From NCBI GenBank assembly GCA_002102555.1, contig MCFL01000300.1:1-28291 (forward strand): a stretch of 28,291 nt of DNA, in the 5' to 3' direction. Positions 1-10,390 of the stretch are shown here, in pieces (position 1 is the first letter of the stretch; each line of letters begins with the position of its first letter). Below the pieces are notes generated by a model that did no database searches, was not told the DNA's origin, and was given only the letters and a program-made list of their open reading frames with translations. The position numbers were made by a program, and so were the translations under genes. The DNA is from Catenaria anguillulae PL171. Lineage: Eukaryota; Blastocladiomycota; Blastocladiomycetes; Blastocladiales; Catenariaceae.

Positions 1-6
1 CACTTG

Positions 7-1998
7 TCAGCGTGTGTGTGTTTGAAACTTGCGAAGCGAGGTGCGAACAAGCTCATTTTTCCACAGCAGCTTGATGACCTCGATGTGCCGGTCCTTGACG
101 GACAGCTTCCACAAGGCTTTGCCACGAAGGTTGATGAGCTCTTGTTCGTATTCCTTGACAACGCGCTCAAACTAAAATGGGAACGCAAGTCAAGTCAGCG
201 AGAATTGGAGAGCTTCACCTTTCAAAAAAAGTGTCCGATCGCACCTCCGGCAAATGCGCCGACCGTCTTCGCCTTGTCAAGCTGAAATCGGTAAATGCCG
301 CTGAGTAAACTTACAACGGATTGAAGTGTGTTGAGAATGATGATGGACTTGAACCCTTTGCCCACGCGTCTTGAATTGGCTCTTTCATTTCTGAAAGTCT
401 TGCACTCGGGACTTGATATGTTGACTGCAACACAAGAATGGTCAGCACGGGGCACAGGCGTGAAAGAAGGTCAAAATGGAACAAAACGTACATGAGCTTC
501 TGCTTGTCAGTATCATCACCAAGGAACACAATGTAATACTCCAACCCACGGCCCCATAGGTACAAGTGCTTAAGTAGCCGCAGTGCTCGCGCACGCTTTT
601 GGCCAAACTCGTTCATCATGAGCAAGGCAATCCACAGGAAGCGGGTGAGGCGCACGAGCAAACCGAAAATGACGGCCGTGACGATGAGAATAGGCTCAAA
701 GTTGATGGTTTTCCCAGGCTCGGTCGAGAAGTTTTGGACATTTTGCAGAATGCAAATGACTGCGGACGGCAAGTCGCCAAACACAATGTCCCAAAACACG
801 ACTGCAATCGGCAAGCACAGGTCAGCTCATTGAAGCCCGCAACTGAAGAAAGTAAAACAGAGGCGGCGTACTTTTGGGATGATTGGACCAGCTTGAGCGA
901 CGGAATGATTTTTCGGCGGTGCGAAGAACTGAAAAGCATGGGAATCAGGACGGGCGAGTGCGCGAGATATGCGTATCCCCATTTGAGCAATGACATCTCC
1001 AACGCTCCGTCAAACCGGTTGAGAATCAAGAGCACCAAGAATATCAACGCCCTTGCCGCGTCCTTGAGCATACCCGCCAGCAAAATGGTGTTGAATGTTT
1101 GGATGTTTGTCCACACGGGCTCCTGGATTTCCGGTGGCCTCCCCGTCAGCGAAGCGATACTGAGGTAAATCCTCACGTTGAGGCCCAAGTTGAGCACGGC
1201 AAATCCGCCGAAAATCGAAGAGGTAATCAAGTCCCACCACGATGTTTCGCCCAAGTGCTTTGTACTGACGGGCCGCTTTTCAAGCTCGGCTCGTCGCTCT
1301 TCAATGTACCGCTGCAGCTTGGCCAATGACGACTCCTTTTCGTCCTCTTCCTCGAGCAGGTTTGGTAGTCCAGCCATCATCTCGGGGCTGCCCGCGGCGG
1401 CGCGTCGCTGGGGGTTCATGTTCATGATCATGGCATCCTCCTTGTCGTCTTGTGGTGGCGGTGCACCGCCGTTTGATTTTTGTGAAGCGCTTGCTGCTGA
1501 AGTGGATGACCCATTGGCTGCGGGAGTGCCCGCACTTGCCCCTCCTGACGAGGGTGTGGGGACTGTGGCTGAGGCTGCACCCGGGGCAGAAAGTGAAGAT
1601 TTTGAGACAGCTGCTGAGAGGAGCAGGTCGCTTCCTGGCGAGGCGCCACCGTTACTCGAAAGGGATAGTGGTTTCATGCCGTCCGGTGCAGATAGGAGGG
1701 GTGTGGTGAAAGTGGCAAACTCGGGTAAGCCCGGCGTGACTGGTCGGGTATTGGCAGCTGTGGATCCAGTGACAGTGTCGGGAGAATCTGGTCGAAGATT
1801 GGGTGCTTCTCGTCCGGCTCCCGAGCCATGGCCGCCTTTGGAGGTGAGCTCGAACTCCGATCGTGTTGTGCCGTTGGTATCGGGACTTGATGATGGTGCC
1901 CGGACGAGAGGAGTGGGTTGGCTGGGATTGTTTCGAGCATCGGAATCTCCCGAGTTGCCAACTTGCGGTGGTCCCGAATCCATGTGAGGATTGCTCAT
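7..1998 (-). CDS. Multi-pass membrane protein, family not recognised (spliced, model incomplete)
   Basis: I do not recognise this gene. From the ATG at 1998 there are about 240 residues of Ser/Pro/Gly-rich, probably disordered sequence, then a charged helix around residue 250, then several hydrophobic segments (for example VLLILNRF, LIVTAVIFGLLVRL, LLSRLCPVLTILVL), giving roughly six to eight membrane spans. One loop reads GDLPSAVICILQNVQN. The first exon runs to about 852, where a GTACGC donor follows SSQK. The second resumes after a CAG near 803. The last intron is 314-172 (GTAAGT...TAG), followed by a charged tail rich in Lys/Glu that stops at 7. The phases at the first intron do not match, and the frame changes between about 430 and 400, so one or two single-base differences or an alternative splice site are needed. 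An upstream in-frame GTG at 2052 exists, but the ATG is preferred. The topology is visible; the function is unknown. Confidence 0.6.
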
Positions 1999-2924
1999 GG
2001 CAGGATGGTGGGAACAGGGCGTTTGGCCCCGGCTTGAAGCAGCTGGAATCACGCGTCAAAGGTCAAAGTTGGATGTGTTGCGTGTAGAAAAGTTGTTGTG
2101 ATTCGAATTGAAAGCACGAGTGGATCTCGATGCAGACGCAAAGTTGGACCAGGACTTTTCTGTTCGTTTGTCGTTATCGTGGCCGTTCAGATGAAGTCGA
2201 AATCGTGGATAGTTGGCAAGGAAGCCCACAAGCGAACAAGTTGGGAAAAGTGAATGTAGTGTTGGGCTCACGGCCGTCTGACCGAGGGGATCGAGAGCGT
2301 TGTTCCTATATCGGCTGGATGATTTTTGTGTATTCGCTGGTGAGTCTTGAGCGTGATCCTGGAATGGCGATGTGGCCCGGACTTGAGGTGAATTCGCTCG
2401 AAGCCTTCGAGCCCGGATTAAGGATCAAAGATGCGGACTATTGACATGTAATGCTCATAGTAATGACTGTCGGAAGCTTTTCTGTCATCAGCCATTTGGA
2501 CGTGGATAATGCTCGTGATTTATGATTCGGGATATGCTACCAAACTGGCACGCGATTCTTCAAGGGGCAAAGCGTCCGCGGGCTGCCCAAGCAATTTTTT
2601 GTCCTGACGGCACTCGAACGATGAACAACATTTTACACACACACATGTTGCATCCTCGTAGTTCCCCTGATACTACAGCCACACACCCTGTCTGCACGTG
2701 CATCAATATCCGGCGTTTATCCACACGAAGTCAAAAGAAATCGATCGGAGGCTTTGCGTGTGTGCCGTGACCGCGATCAGGACGCAAACGCGAGTGTTTG
2801 CACCCAACCTTGGATTGGACGCGTCAACTGGACCCAACAACATGCAAATTCAAGTCACATTCACGACAAAAAAAAAACGTACAAAGAATACATGATACAC
2901 CCGCACGCTCGTTGCAATTAGAAC
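1999..2924. other. Gene-free stretch between two divergent genes
   Basis: This interval of about 0.9 kb separates the membrane-protein gene on the minus strand from the Sel1 gene on the plus strand, so it should hold both promoters. Its open frames are short and have no recognisable domain. It contains a short AC dinucleotide run at 2635-2645 and an A9 tract near 2870-2878. I see no RNA gene or mobile element in it. Confidence 0.5.
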
Positions 2925-5165
2925 AATGCCGACGCCAATTAACACCACTGGCTGGACCCGATGCTGGTTTCCAAACGCCCCTTCAGTCCAACAACCCCTC
3001 GACAGCATATAGCCCGACCAATGACGCGAATTGGAAGCTGTGGCTGTCGTCGATTGGCGGCCGGTTGACCGTCGATGACCTCAAGAACCAGTCGATTGCT
3101 ATTTGCAAGCTCCTCGAACTCGAGGTGCAGGCGAGCGACGACAAAAAAGCGTGGAATGTAGTCATCACACACGCCCGCTTCCTGCTCGTATGAACCGTTC
3201 AAAAAATGTTCCCATGACCTGAAGAGCAATGGATGTTGACGAGTTGTTGATTACTATGTTTGCAGGACACTTTTCATCAATGCCAAGCCGACATTGAAGC
3301 CGAGCTTCGTGCTGTACCAACCTTGATTCAATCCAAGCAAGACGGTCCTTCCGAGTTCCGTTGCGGAGTCGAATACCTCGGAACTCCCTTTGAATGCACC
3401 CTCTTTGAGCACTACCTGGCCCTCCTTCGATTTCATGTCGCTTTGCGGCGTGTGCTCCCACTTTCAAGTGGACCCATTGCTCTCCTGCTGTCCAACTCGC
3501 GCCGCCACAAGGTTGAGCTTCTTGCAACCTCCGCACGCAACACTCTGCAAGAAGTTATATCGCTCTTGTCTCTCGGCCTCACACATCAGCAGCCAAAGTC
3601 AGCCATTTCCTCAACCGACCCGATCTCACCGGATATTGAGCAGTATGTGTCGCAAAAGATCTCGGACGCGATTCGCCAGCTTGCTAGCTCCAAGCCTGCA
3701 CCGGCCCAAACTGCCCCTCCATCGTCTCCTCCTCGCCCTACCCCAACGTCATCGCCGAGTGACACACCCGAGCTCCTTACAGCACGTGCCGAGAGAGCAT
3801 TGCATGGTCTCGGATGCTCTACGCGCTGTCCTGCCACAGCCTTCCACCTGCTTCGTCTCGCCGTCCAGCGGCCGCCTGCCGGCCCAAACACCATTTATGC
3901 ACCTGCATGGTACCTTCTCGGCACTTTACACCATGCAGGTCTCGGCACGCCCAAGGATCCAACCGCGGCTTTACACTGCTACCGAAAAGCCGCAGGCATG
4001 CTGCCAAGCGACACATCCGCCACATCATCTGCTCGGCCGCCAACACCTCACCGGCGCCGTCCGCCGATGCGCTCACTGCTCTCGCGCACATGTACAACCT
4101 GGGCGACATTGTGACCCGCGACCGCACAAAGGCCGCCGAACTCTACTTGAGTGCCGCAAAAGCGGGCACGTGGGCGCTATGACAGGGCTCGCAGGCGTTG
4201 CGCTCGCGGCCAACAACCTTGCACGCGCAATCGACTGGTATGCCGAAGCCGCGCGTCGTGCATGTCCATCGGCGTGTGTGGCCATGGGCAATTTGGCCGC
4301 TCAGGTGCACGCAGACTGGGAAGCCGCGGCGGTTGCGTATGCGAGGGCGGCGAGGCTCGGGAGTCGCCGCGGCATGTTGGCGCTTGGCGTGTGTTATGAG
4401 AGCGGCTTGGGCGTGACGAGGGACTTGGTGCTTGCGGTTCAGTGGTATAGGGAGGCGGCGGCAAAGGGATCGGCCGCTGGGATGGCCAATTTGGGCTACA
4501 TGTATTGGTCGCAGGGAAGGTACTGGCACGGGTGGCAAGCGTGGCATCAGGCAGTAGGAATGGTAGCGAGGGACAGTGAGGATGCGGCCGAGGTCGGTGG
4601 AGTCGCGGCCATGGATGGAAGGGCAGAGGCGCTGTACCTAATTGGATGTGTGTACGAGAACGGGTGTCATTTTGAGCCCGCAGCCGGATGTGCGCAAGCG
4701 GCGCCGCCCGTTCCGCCACCAATGGCTGCACTTGCCGTCGCCACTCGGCAGGCACACGAGTCGGTCGTTCCCGCGTGGGTTCCTGGCGACGCAACGTCGC
4801 TGTTTCCCGGGTCGGTTGAGGACGATATGCAGATTCCGTTTGTTTTGCATGCCTCACCATCGGTCGCGTTTGCGTACTTTACGCGGGCAGCGCGCATGGG
4901 TCATGTGCGAGCCATGCGCAAGGTTGCAGAGTATGTGCGCGAGGGTAAAGATGGGGTGGTTGCAAGGGATGTGTCGGTGGCAACACAGTGGGGCGTGCGG
5001 GCGGATGAGGTGGAGAAGCGCGCGACCGAGGTGAGGACACGGGTCTTGGATGGCGCAGAAGGTGGATTGACGGTCAAGGTGCCCCGCCTGCCAGCGGATT
5101 TCTCGCTGGACGTTACGACCGAGGATAAGATATGTGCGAAATTTGGTCGCGACGGAGACTACTGA
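2925..5165 (+). CDS. Sel1-repeat (TPR-like) protein
   Basis: Sel1 repeats are alpha-helical scaffolds that hold protein partners, for example in ER-associated degradation or chitin synthase activation. Which role applies here cannot be told. The N-terminal 250 or so residues are helical without a known domain. A Pro/Ser linker follows, and then about seven Sel1 repeats, seen as WYLLGTLHHAGLG, ALTALAHMYNLGD, GMLALGVCYESGLGV, GMANLGYMY and FAYFTRAARMGH. An intron at 3188-3265 (GTATGA...TTTGCAG) joins FLL to DTFHQ in phase 0. The reading frame then changes near 4020-4050 and again at about 4165, where GCGGGCACGTGG would need one more C to give the canonical AAKAGHVGAM. No intron fits there. The start is unsure: the first exon frame has no ATG, and the nearest, at 2925, lies in another frame. 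The gene faces the next one tail to tail, 224 bases apart. Confidence 0.75.
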
Positions 5166-5389
5166 ACTTGCGCTGTATGTATTTGCTCACAGGAACTGAA
5201 ATAGAAAAACACTCTTTTCGAACGCGATCACCGCACTCACACACACGTCGTGGAACAAAGAAAAAAAAAAGTGGTCTAATGAAGCAGAGGGTAACAGAGA
5301 ATCCAAAATGGGAGAACAAGTCCCAGCAACAAAAAACGGGTGAAAGCAAGTAAGGTAAAAAACAAGAGCAGAGAGTATGTGATGGGAAA

Positions 5390-8300
5390 TCAAGCGCGGA
5401 ACGCTCTAACCACGGGCTTGGCACGACTCGACGGCGCCGGAGCAGGCGCCTGTGATACGACTCTGGGAGCCGCCGGCTGCGGCGCCACAGCAACATTGGC
5501 CAAATGTCTCAACGACGAGTACGACGTGATACTAGACCTGCGACTGGATCCGGACGACCCGGACGAAGTGAAAGTCGAAGCGGCACCACCAGTGGCTGTT
5601 GTCGCCCGCCCATGCTGATGATGATAACTGGCCATGCTGGGCGGCGTTGCTGCCAAATGCACACCAACGTGGCCGTGTGCACCCGCCGATCTTGGTGAGG
5701 CAGTGCGAATGGCCATGCCAGCAGCGAGCGATTCCGCAACCGACTTGACGTATCCTCCTCCGGATAACCTCGATGCGCGAATGGGCATTGGCTGCTGCAA
5801 GGTCGTTGCGGGTGGTGTCACGAGCGACGAGCGCGGTCGGCGTTGTGCGGGCGAGGGCGTATGTGGCGGTGTGGAAACGTTTGGTGAGTGGGCCATGGCT
5901 GATTGCCTGCGAGAGGCCAAGTCACCAACTGGAGTCGACACACGTGTTGGCGGGGTTGACGTGGCGGTGGGTTGTCGTCTGGGCGTCCGTAACGCCTCCA
6001 ACGCATCCCGTCTGGACGTTCCCGAGACTGGTTGTGGACTTGCCATCGACCGAGGTGTTGTTGGTACGGCCACACAAATGGAGTTTCGACTCCCGCCATT
6101 TGGCGCAGCCCTCCGGGCCCGCTCGCTCATCCGAGCGACCAGCGGAGACATTGGTGGCGACATGGGTCCTTCTACTACACTGGCACTTGCTCTGCGGCTC
6201 GCAGATGGCGGCGGCGCAAACTTGGACGCAAAGGGAGACACGGGGACGCGTTGCGACTTGAGCAGATTGTGCACGTTACAGCAGGATGATTCGCGGTCGA
6301 GCGGGTGCACGTGCCACGGATAGGATTCGCGATTGGACTCGTCGAGCTTGCCGTCCGAGGAACACGTGGATGTTGGCCGCGACGCCGTTGGCGTTGTGGG
6401 TGAAGCCGGGTATGGGGTTTCGGGTAACAGCGGTGGGCTCACGAGCATTTCCTTGGACGACTCGCCATTGCCAACGGCAGCCTCCTCATCGCCACCATCT
6501 GCTTCTTCCAGCAACAGCGTCGTCTCGTCAAGCGGCACATAGGTCTCGCGGTCGTCCATGGTGGTAATGTCGCCCAAAGGATCAGACACGACAGACATGC
6601 TATCCTGATCCACCTCGTACCCGTCGTAATCTGGCGCGAAATACGACTCGATCCCGCGCCCATGATACCACCACCCATCCTCTTCCTCGATCGCCTCGTG
6701 CTCCGCCTCGTCCTCGCTCGCGCTCCACACCTGCTCAAACACATCGACGTGTTGACGTGCCACATCCATTTCTTCCTCATCAATCAACTGCTGTGTCATG
6801 CGAATGAGCGTTGGGGACATGATCTTTGATCGGCGCGTGAACGAGTCGTCGCCGGCCACGCCGCTGCTGCTGTTGCTCGCTACACTCGGTTCATCGTCAT
6901 CCTCTTCAACGATCGGGCCCAGAAGTGTTGAGCATGCGCTCGAGGCGCGTGAGTGGATCGACGGCGGTCCACGTTGAGCAGCAGGTGCTGGAGGCAGAGG
7001 TGTTGCAGGTTGGGGATCCGATAATGGGAGCGCGCGCGTGGGTGTGGCGGGAACTGGTGTTTGTTTGATGGGAGATGGAGTTACTGACCTCGACACCGTG
7101 CCTGAACTTGTCGACGATTCGGATGCGGACGAGGACGAGGACGAGGAAAATGCGGCAATCAACTGGGCAACCATTCCGCCGGTCCTTCTCGATGCCTTTG
7201 CCGGCGTCGGAGTCGAAGATGTCGACTCGGTAGGCGACTGCGGAGAAGACGACGAAGGTGGCGACATGGACTGGAATCGATCAATCAAATGAGCGACGGC
7301 AGACGCCGAGGTACTTGCACTTGTTGCCTCCCCTTTACTGTGCCCCTTTGGCTTGGGCGGTACAATCAGGCTTGCTGCGGCACTCGACGCTACCGATAGC
7401 GACAACTCGGCCACCTCGGGCAACGGCGTTGGCATGTTGAGCCTTGACGCAAGTGTCGACCGCTTGCGACTCGAACGTTGCTTGATGCCTGTTGCCGACG
7501 ACGCCGTCGATTGCCCATCGGTATCGGTGTCTGTCCCTGTGGTGCCTGGTTCTGGAAAGCACGCAGAATCGCGGCCCTTCTTTGCTGGCCACGCCTTGGG
7601 AAGTGCCGGAGAATGCAGCGCAGAGTCGACGCTGGACGTGGAGTCACGGCGATCTGAGGTGGAGGCGGCAGAACTGTTGCTTAGCCTGCGGCGAGCTGGG
7701 ACAAGAAACTTGCCTGCACGTTTTGCGGCGAGGAGCGCATCATGTGCGGGATCTCCAGAGCCATTTGCGGTGGTCGAGATGCTCATATGGCGAGAGGCGG
7801 GCGGTGTCGACAATGAAGACGTTGCTGCGGATGAGGAGAGCATGAGGTGGTGTGGGGAGAGGGAGCGGCCTCTTGCTGTTGTTGAGGAAGAGTGCTGGTT
7901 GCGAGCGTCCATGACGAGGATCTGCTGCTGGAGCGAAGCAATAGCGTAGGCGAGATCCGACATCATGGACAGGATCTGATCGAGTTTTTCGTCCGTTGAT
8001 GGCGAGGGGACTGGGCTGTTGCTGCTGCGAGTTGGCGATGGAGTAGGAGACGGAGTTGGCGTTGGCGTTGTAGGATTACATTGACTGCGGAAATGAAGCT
8101 GAGCAATGGACCTGTACAAGGATTCAGTATTGAAAGTGCGTGGATAGTGGATAGGTTAATGGGTTGCTCCGAAAGTGGGAAAGAGGCGAGTGGAGTCAAC
8201 GAGTAGTGATCAACACGTGAGCAGGATCCCCATGGTGATCACGTTCGCGTCAAGAAAACGTACAAGAAGAGGGCAAGTTGAAGACCCAACGCTCGCTTTC

Positions 8301-8837
8301 GCTCTTGGTCTTGGTCTTGGTCTTGCTCCGAACGCTCTTGATCATCTTGCTCCTGCTCGGCAGGTCGCAACTCCATGGACACGGGCGACAGCGGCGGTGG
8401 TGGCGACGGCGGATCTGGCCACTCATTTTCTCGTCCAGACTCCAAGAACGCCTTGGTAGTTTGACGGTGATGGGCACCATTTCGCTGACCAGCACCAGTT
8501 GCCAATCCAATGGCCCCGGGTAAATGGCGAGCAGCGGCACGTGTTGCAAACTTGAGTGTTTGTGCGTGGGCCTTAGCCAACAACGTGCGGATCCTCGACG
8601 ACGATGATGAATTGCGCGAGACGTGTGGTCTGGCGGGGAGTCTGGTAGTGTCGGTACTGGCGGATCGGGGCAGTCGACCGAGGGCTCTGGCGGGGAAGGA
8701 AGCGGAGATGGCGTGACAGGTGGCGGTGGCGTTGTTGGCAAACTGCCATATGGATCGCGGCTGGCACAGCTATGTGGACCGGGACTTTGTACAGGTGCCG
8801 GGGACATTGGGGTCGGCGAGAGGGCAGGCGATGACAT
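5390..8837 (-). CDS. Very long Ser/Pro-rich protein, function unknown
   Basis: I do not recognise this protein of about 1,100 residues. The main exon (8111-5390) is open for 907 codons and is dominated by Ser, Pro, Thr and Ala. It has many SP and TP sites suited to proline-directed kinases, and acidic islands such as VEEDDDEPS and EEEDGWW. Near its start is a predicted coiled coil (DEKLDQILSMMSDLAYAIAS). The frame has no ATG near its left end. An upstream exon from ATG 8837 ends in a GTACGT donor at 8263, and the acceptor CAG lies at 8114-8112. The join gives LALFLLSIAQLHF, a hydrophobic stretch that could be a membrane anchor or buried helix. The first exon changes frame near 8610, where one base appears to be missing; with that base the phases close. 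Low-complexity composition makes homology calls unreliable. A cytoskeletal or signalling scaffold is possible but unproven. Confidence 0.65.
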
Positions 8838-9319
8838 GGGTGGTGGTGTGCGAATGAGAAACGCAGGCCCACGTGCGGTAACGATCTACGGGTATATGGC
8901 CGTGTCTGCCACAGCATGAGAGCATCTCTTGGATTCAAATTGAGGGCCAATACGCTACATATGCGCTAGCTGTAAATGTCAGATCGGGGTGTGGCGGCGG
9001 CCGGCCGCCGATCAGCCCGCTCTTGTCGCAGGGCCCCACGTGCTTATGTCCGCCATGATGGCCAACATGGGTCCTTTCTAAATGCGACTGGAAGGCGGTG
9101 GCTCAGCGTGGTTTTTGCTCTGCGGTGACGGGTCACGTGGTCGCGGATGAGCACAACGCAACAAACACATTTCCTGACGCAGCTCATCGCTCCTGACCAA
9201 AGCTCAATGTCATCCGTTTTCTCTGCACATCCGCAACGCAAAGCATGCATGCCCGTTACGCCACACCCTTGACCGCAACGTAAACTGCCCACCTCCCCAC
9301 CCACTCACTCACGTCCAAC
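8838..9319. promoter_or_regulatory. Divergent intergenic region with three CACGTG sites and a GC palindrome
   Basis: This region lies between the Ser/Pro-rich gene on the minus strand and spermidine synthase on the plus strand, so it should carry both promoters. CACGTG (E-box, the binding core of fungal bHLH factors such as Cbf1/Pho4) occurs at 8870-8875, 9037-9042 and 9134-9139. A perfect 16-base palindrome, CGGCGGCCGGCCGCCG, lies at 8995-9010. No clear TATA box is seen. The factors that would bind are inferred only from the motif. Confidence 0.4.
9046..9272 (+). promoter_or_regulatory. Three chained upstream ORFs before spermidine synthase
   Basis: Three short ORFs follow each other without a gap. 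The first is 9046-9081 (MSAMMANMGPF). The second starts at 9082, directly after the first stop, and ends at 9150. The third starts at 9147, overlapping that stop as ATGA, and ends at 9272. The spermidine synthase ATG follows 47 bases later. If the mRNA starts upstream of 9046, these would delay ribosomes and could tune translation. Polyamine-responsive uORFs are established for other polyamine genes such as AdoMet decarboxylase. The transcription start is unknown, so the role is inference. Confidence 0.35.
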
Positions 9320-10309
9320 ATGACTTCCCCCGCCACTGCCACCCCGACCAAGCCCGTCCACCCGCGCGACGACTCGACGGCCACGTCCCCGTCTGCGGCC
9401 GAGCCCGCCGCCAAGAAGCAAAAGACGCTGACGCACCCGAACATCAAGGATGGATGGTTCCGTGAAACCACGGCCATGTGGCCCGGCCAAGCCATGTCGC
9501 TCGAAGTGGACGAGATCTTGCACGTCGAGCAATCAAAGTACCAAGACGTGCTTGTGTTCAAGTCCAAGACGTACGGCAATGTGCTTGTGCTCGACGGCGT
9601 CATTCAGGTCACGGAGCGTGACGAGATGGCGTACCAAGAAATGATTGCCCATGTGCCCTTGAACGCGCACCCGAACCCAAAGAAGGTGTTGGTGGTTGGT
9701 GGCGGCGACGGCGGCGTGTTGCGTGAGGTTGTCAAGCACCCGGGTGTCGAGAGCGTGACCCTGTGCGAGATTGACGAGGCTGTGCCCCGTGTCAGCAAGA
9801 TGTTCCTTCCCGCACTTGCTGCCGGCTTTGACCACCCAAAGGTCAATGTGCACATTGGCGATGGGTTTGAGTTTCTCAAGGACAAGGAGGCAGAGTATGA
9901 CGTGATCATCACCGACTCGTCCGATCCGGTGGGGCCCGCCGAATCCTTGTTCCAGGACTCGTTCTTTGCCCTCTTGCACAAGGCGCTCACGCCCAACGGC
10001 ATCATTTGCTCGCAGGGCGAGTGCATTTGGCTGCACTTGGACCTCATCAAGCGCGTGCTCGAGACGACGCGCCAGATCTTCAAGACGTCGAGCTACGCCT
10101 ACATTTCCATCCCGACCTACCCGTGCGGCACCATTGGCTTCATCTTGTCGTCCAAGGAGGAGGGCAAGGACTTTGCCACACCCGTGCGCAAGGTCTCGCA
10201 CGAGGAGGAGACCAACTTGTACAAGTACTACAATGCCGAGTTGCACCACGCCGTGTTCCAGGTCCCCACGTTTGTGCGCAAGGCGGTTGAGCCGGCAAAG
10301 CAAGAGTAA
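9320..10309 (+). CDS. SPE3: Spermidine synthase (putrescine aminopropyltransferase)
   Basis: This cytosolic enzyme transfers the aminopropyl group of decarboxylated S-adenosylmethionine to putrescine, giving spermidine and methylthioadenosine. The single 329-residue ORF contains the family blocks in order. DGWFRE at 44-49 opens the N-terminal beta region, and [15 protein letters not shown] at 94-108 follows. The nucleotide-binding loop [12 protein letters not shown] is at 125-136, and the acidic strand end LCEIDEAV at 148-155. The catalytic loop [15 protein letters not shown] is at 197-211, and the [11 protein letters not shown] block lies near 270. A 40-residue N-terminal extension, longer than in the human enzyme, ends in the basic cluster KKQK and is probably disordered. 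There are no introns. The gene meets the Rpp21 gene tail to tail, with 81 bases between stops. Identification is secure. Spermine synthase is less likely, because the overall length and motifs are those of the spermidine enzyme. Confidence 0.96.
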   Translation: MTSPATATPTKPVHPRDDSTATSPSAAEPAAKKQKTLTHPNIKDGWFRETTAMWPGQAMSLEVDEILHVEQSKYQDVLVFKSKTYGNVLVLDGVIQVTERDEMAYQEMIAHVPLNAHPNPKKVLVVGGGDGGVLREVVKHPGVESVTLCEIDEAVPRVSKMFLPALAAGFDHPKVNVHIGDGFEFLKDKEAEYDVIITDSSDPVGPAESLFQDSFFALLHKALTPNGIICSQGECIWLHLDLIKRVLETTRQIFKTSSYAYISIPTYPCGTIGFILSSKEEGKDFATPVRKVSHEEETNLYKYYNAELHHAVFQVPTFVRKAVEPAKQE

Positions 10310-10390
10310 GTCGAGTGTCTGCCTTGTGTGTAATTTGCGCGTCAAATTGTATTGTATATTTTTTTCCATTTTGGATCGCCCACATGGTGT

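Noticed and set aside
616-850. Tail of the 478-codon minus frame past the first donor of the membrane-protein gene
   Set aside because: It is Cys/Ser/Pro-rich noise, whereas the overlapping frame encodes membrane helices. The frame reads through an intron.
1178-1987. Plus-strand frame of 269 codons over the first membrane-protein gene
   Set aside because: It mirrors the Ser/Pro/Gly-rich exon on the minus strand. The minus-strand product continues into clear membrane helices and this one does not.
3390-4160. Continuous upstream part of the 591-codon plus frame in the Sel1 gene
   Set aside because: Its first 250 codons lack Sel1 repeats, while the overlapping frame from 3266 shows them. Only the part after about 4165 is coding.
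9533-10369. Long minus-strand frame (278 codons) opposite spermidine synthase
   Set aside because: It is the antisense of a conserved gene with strong codon bias. It has no domain and repeats Leu/Val/His patterns expected from the complement.
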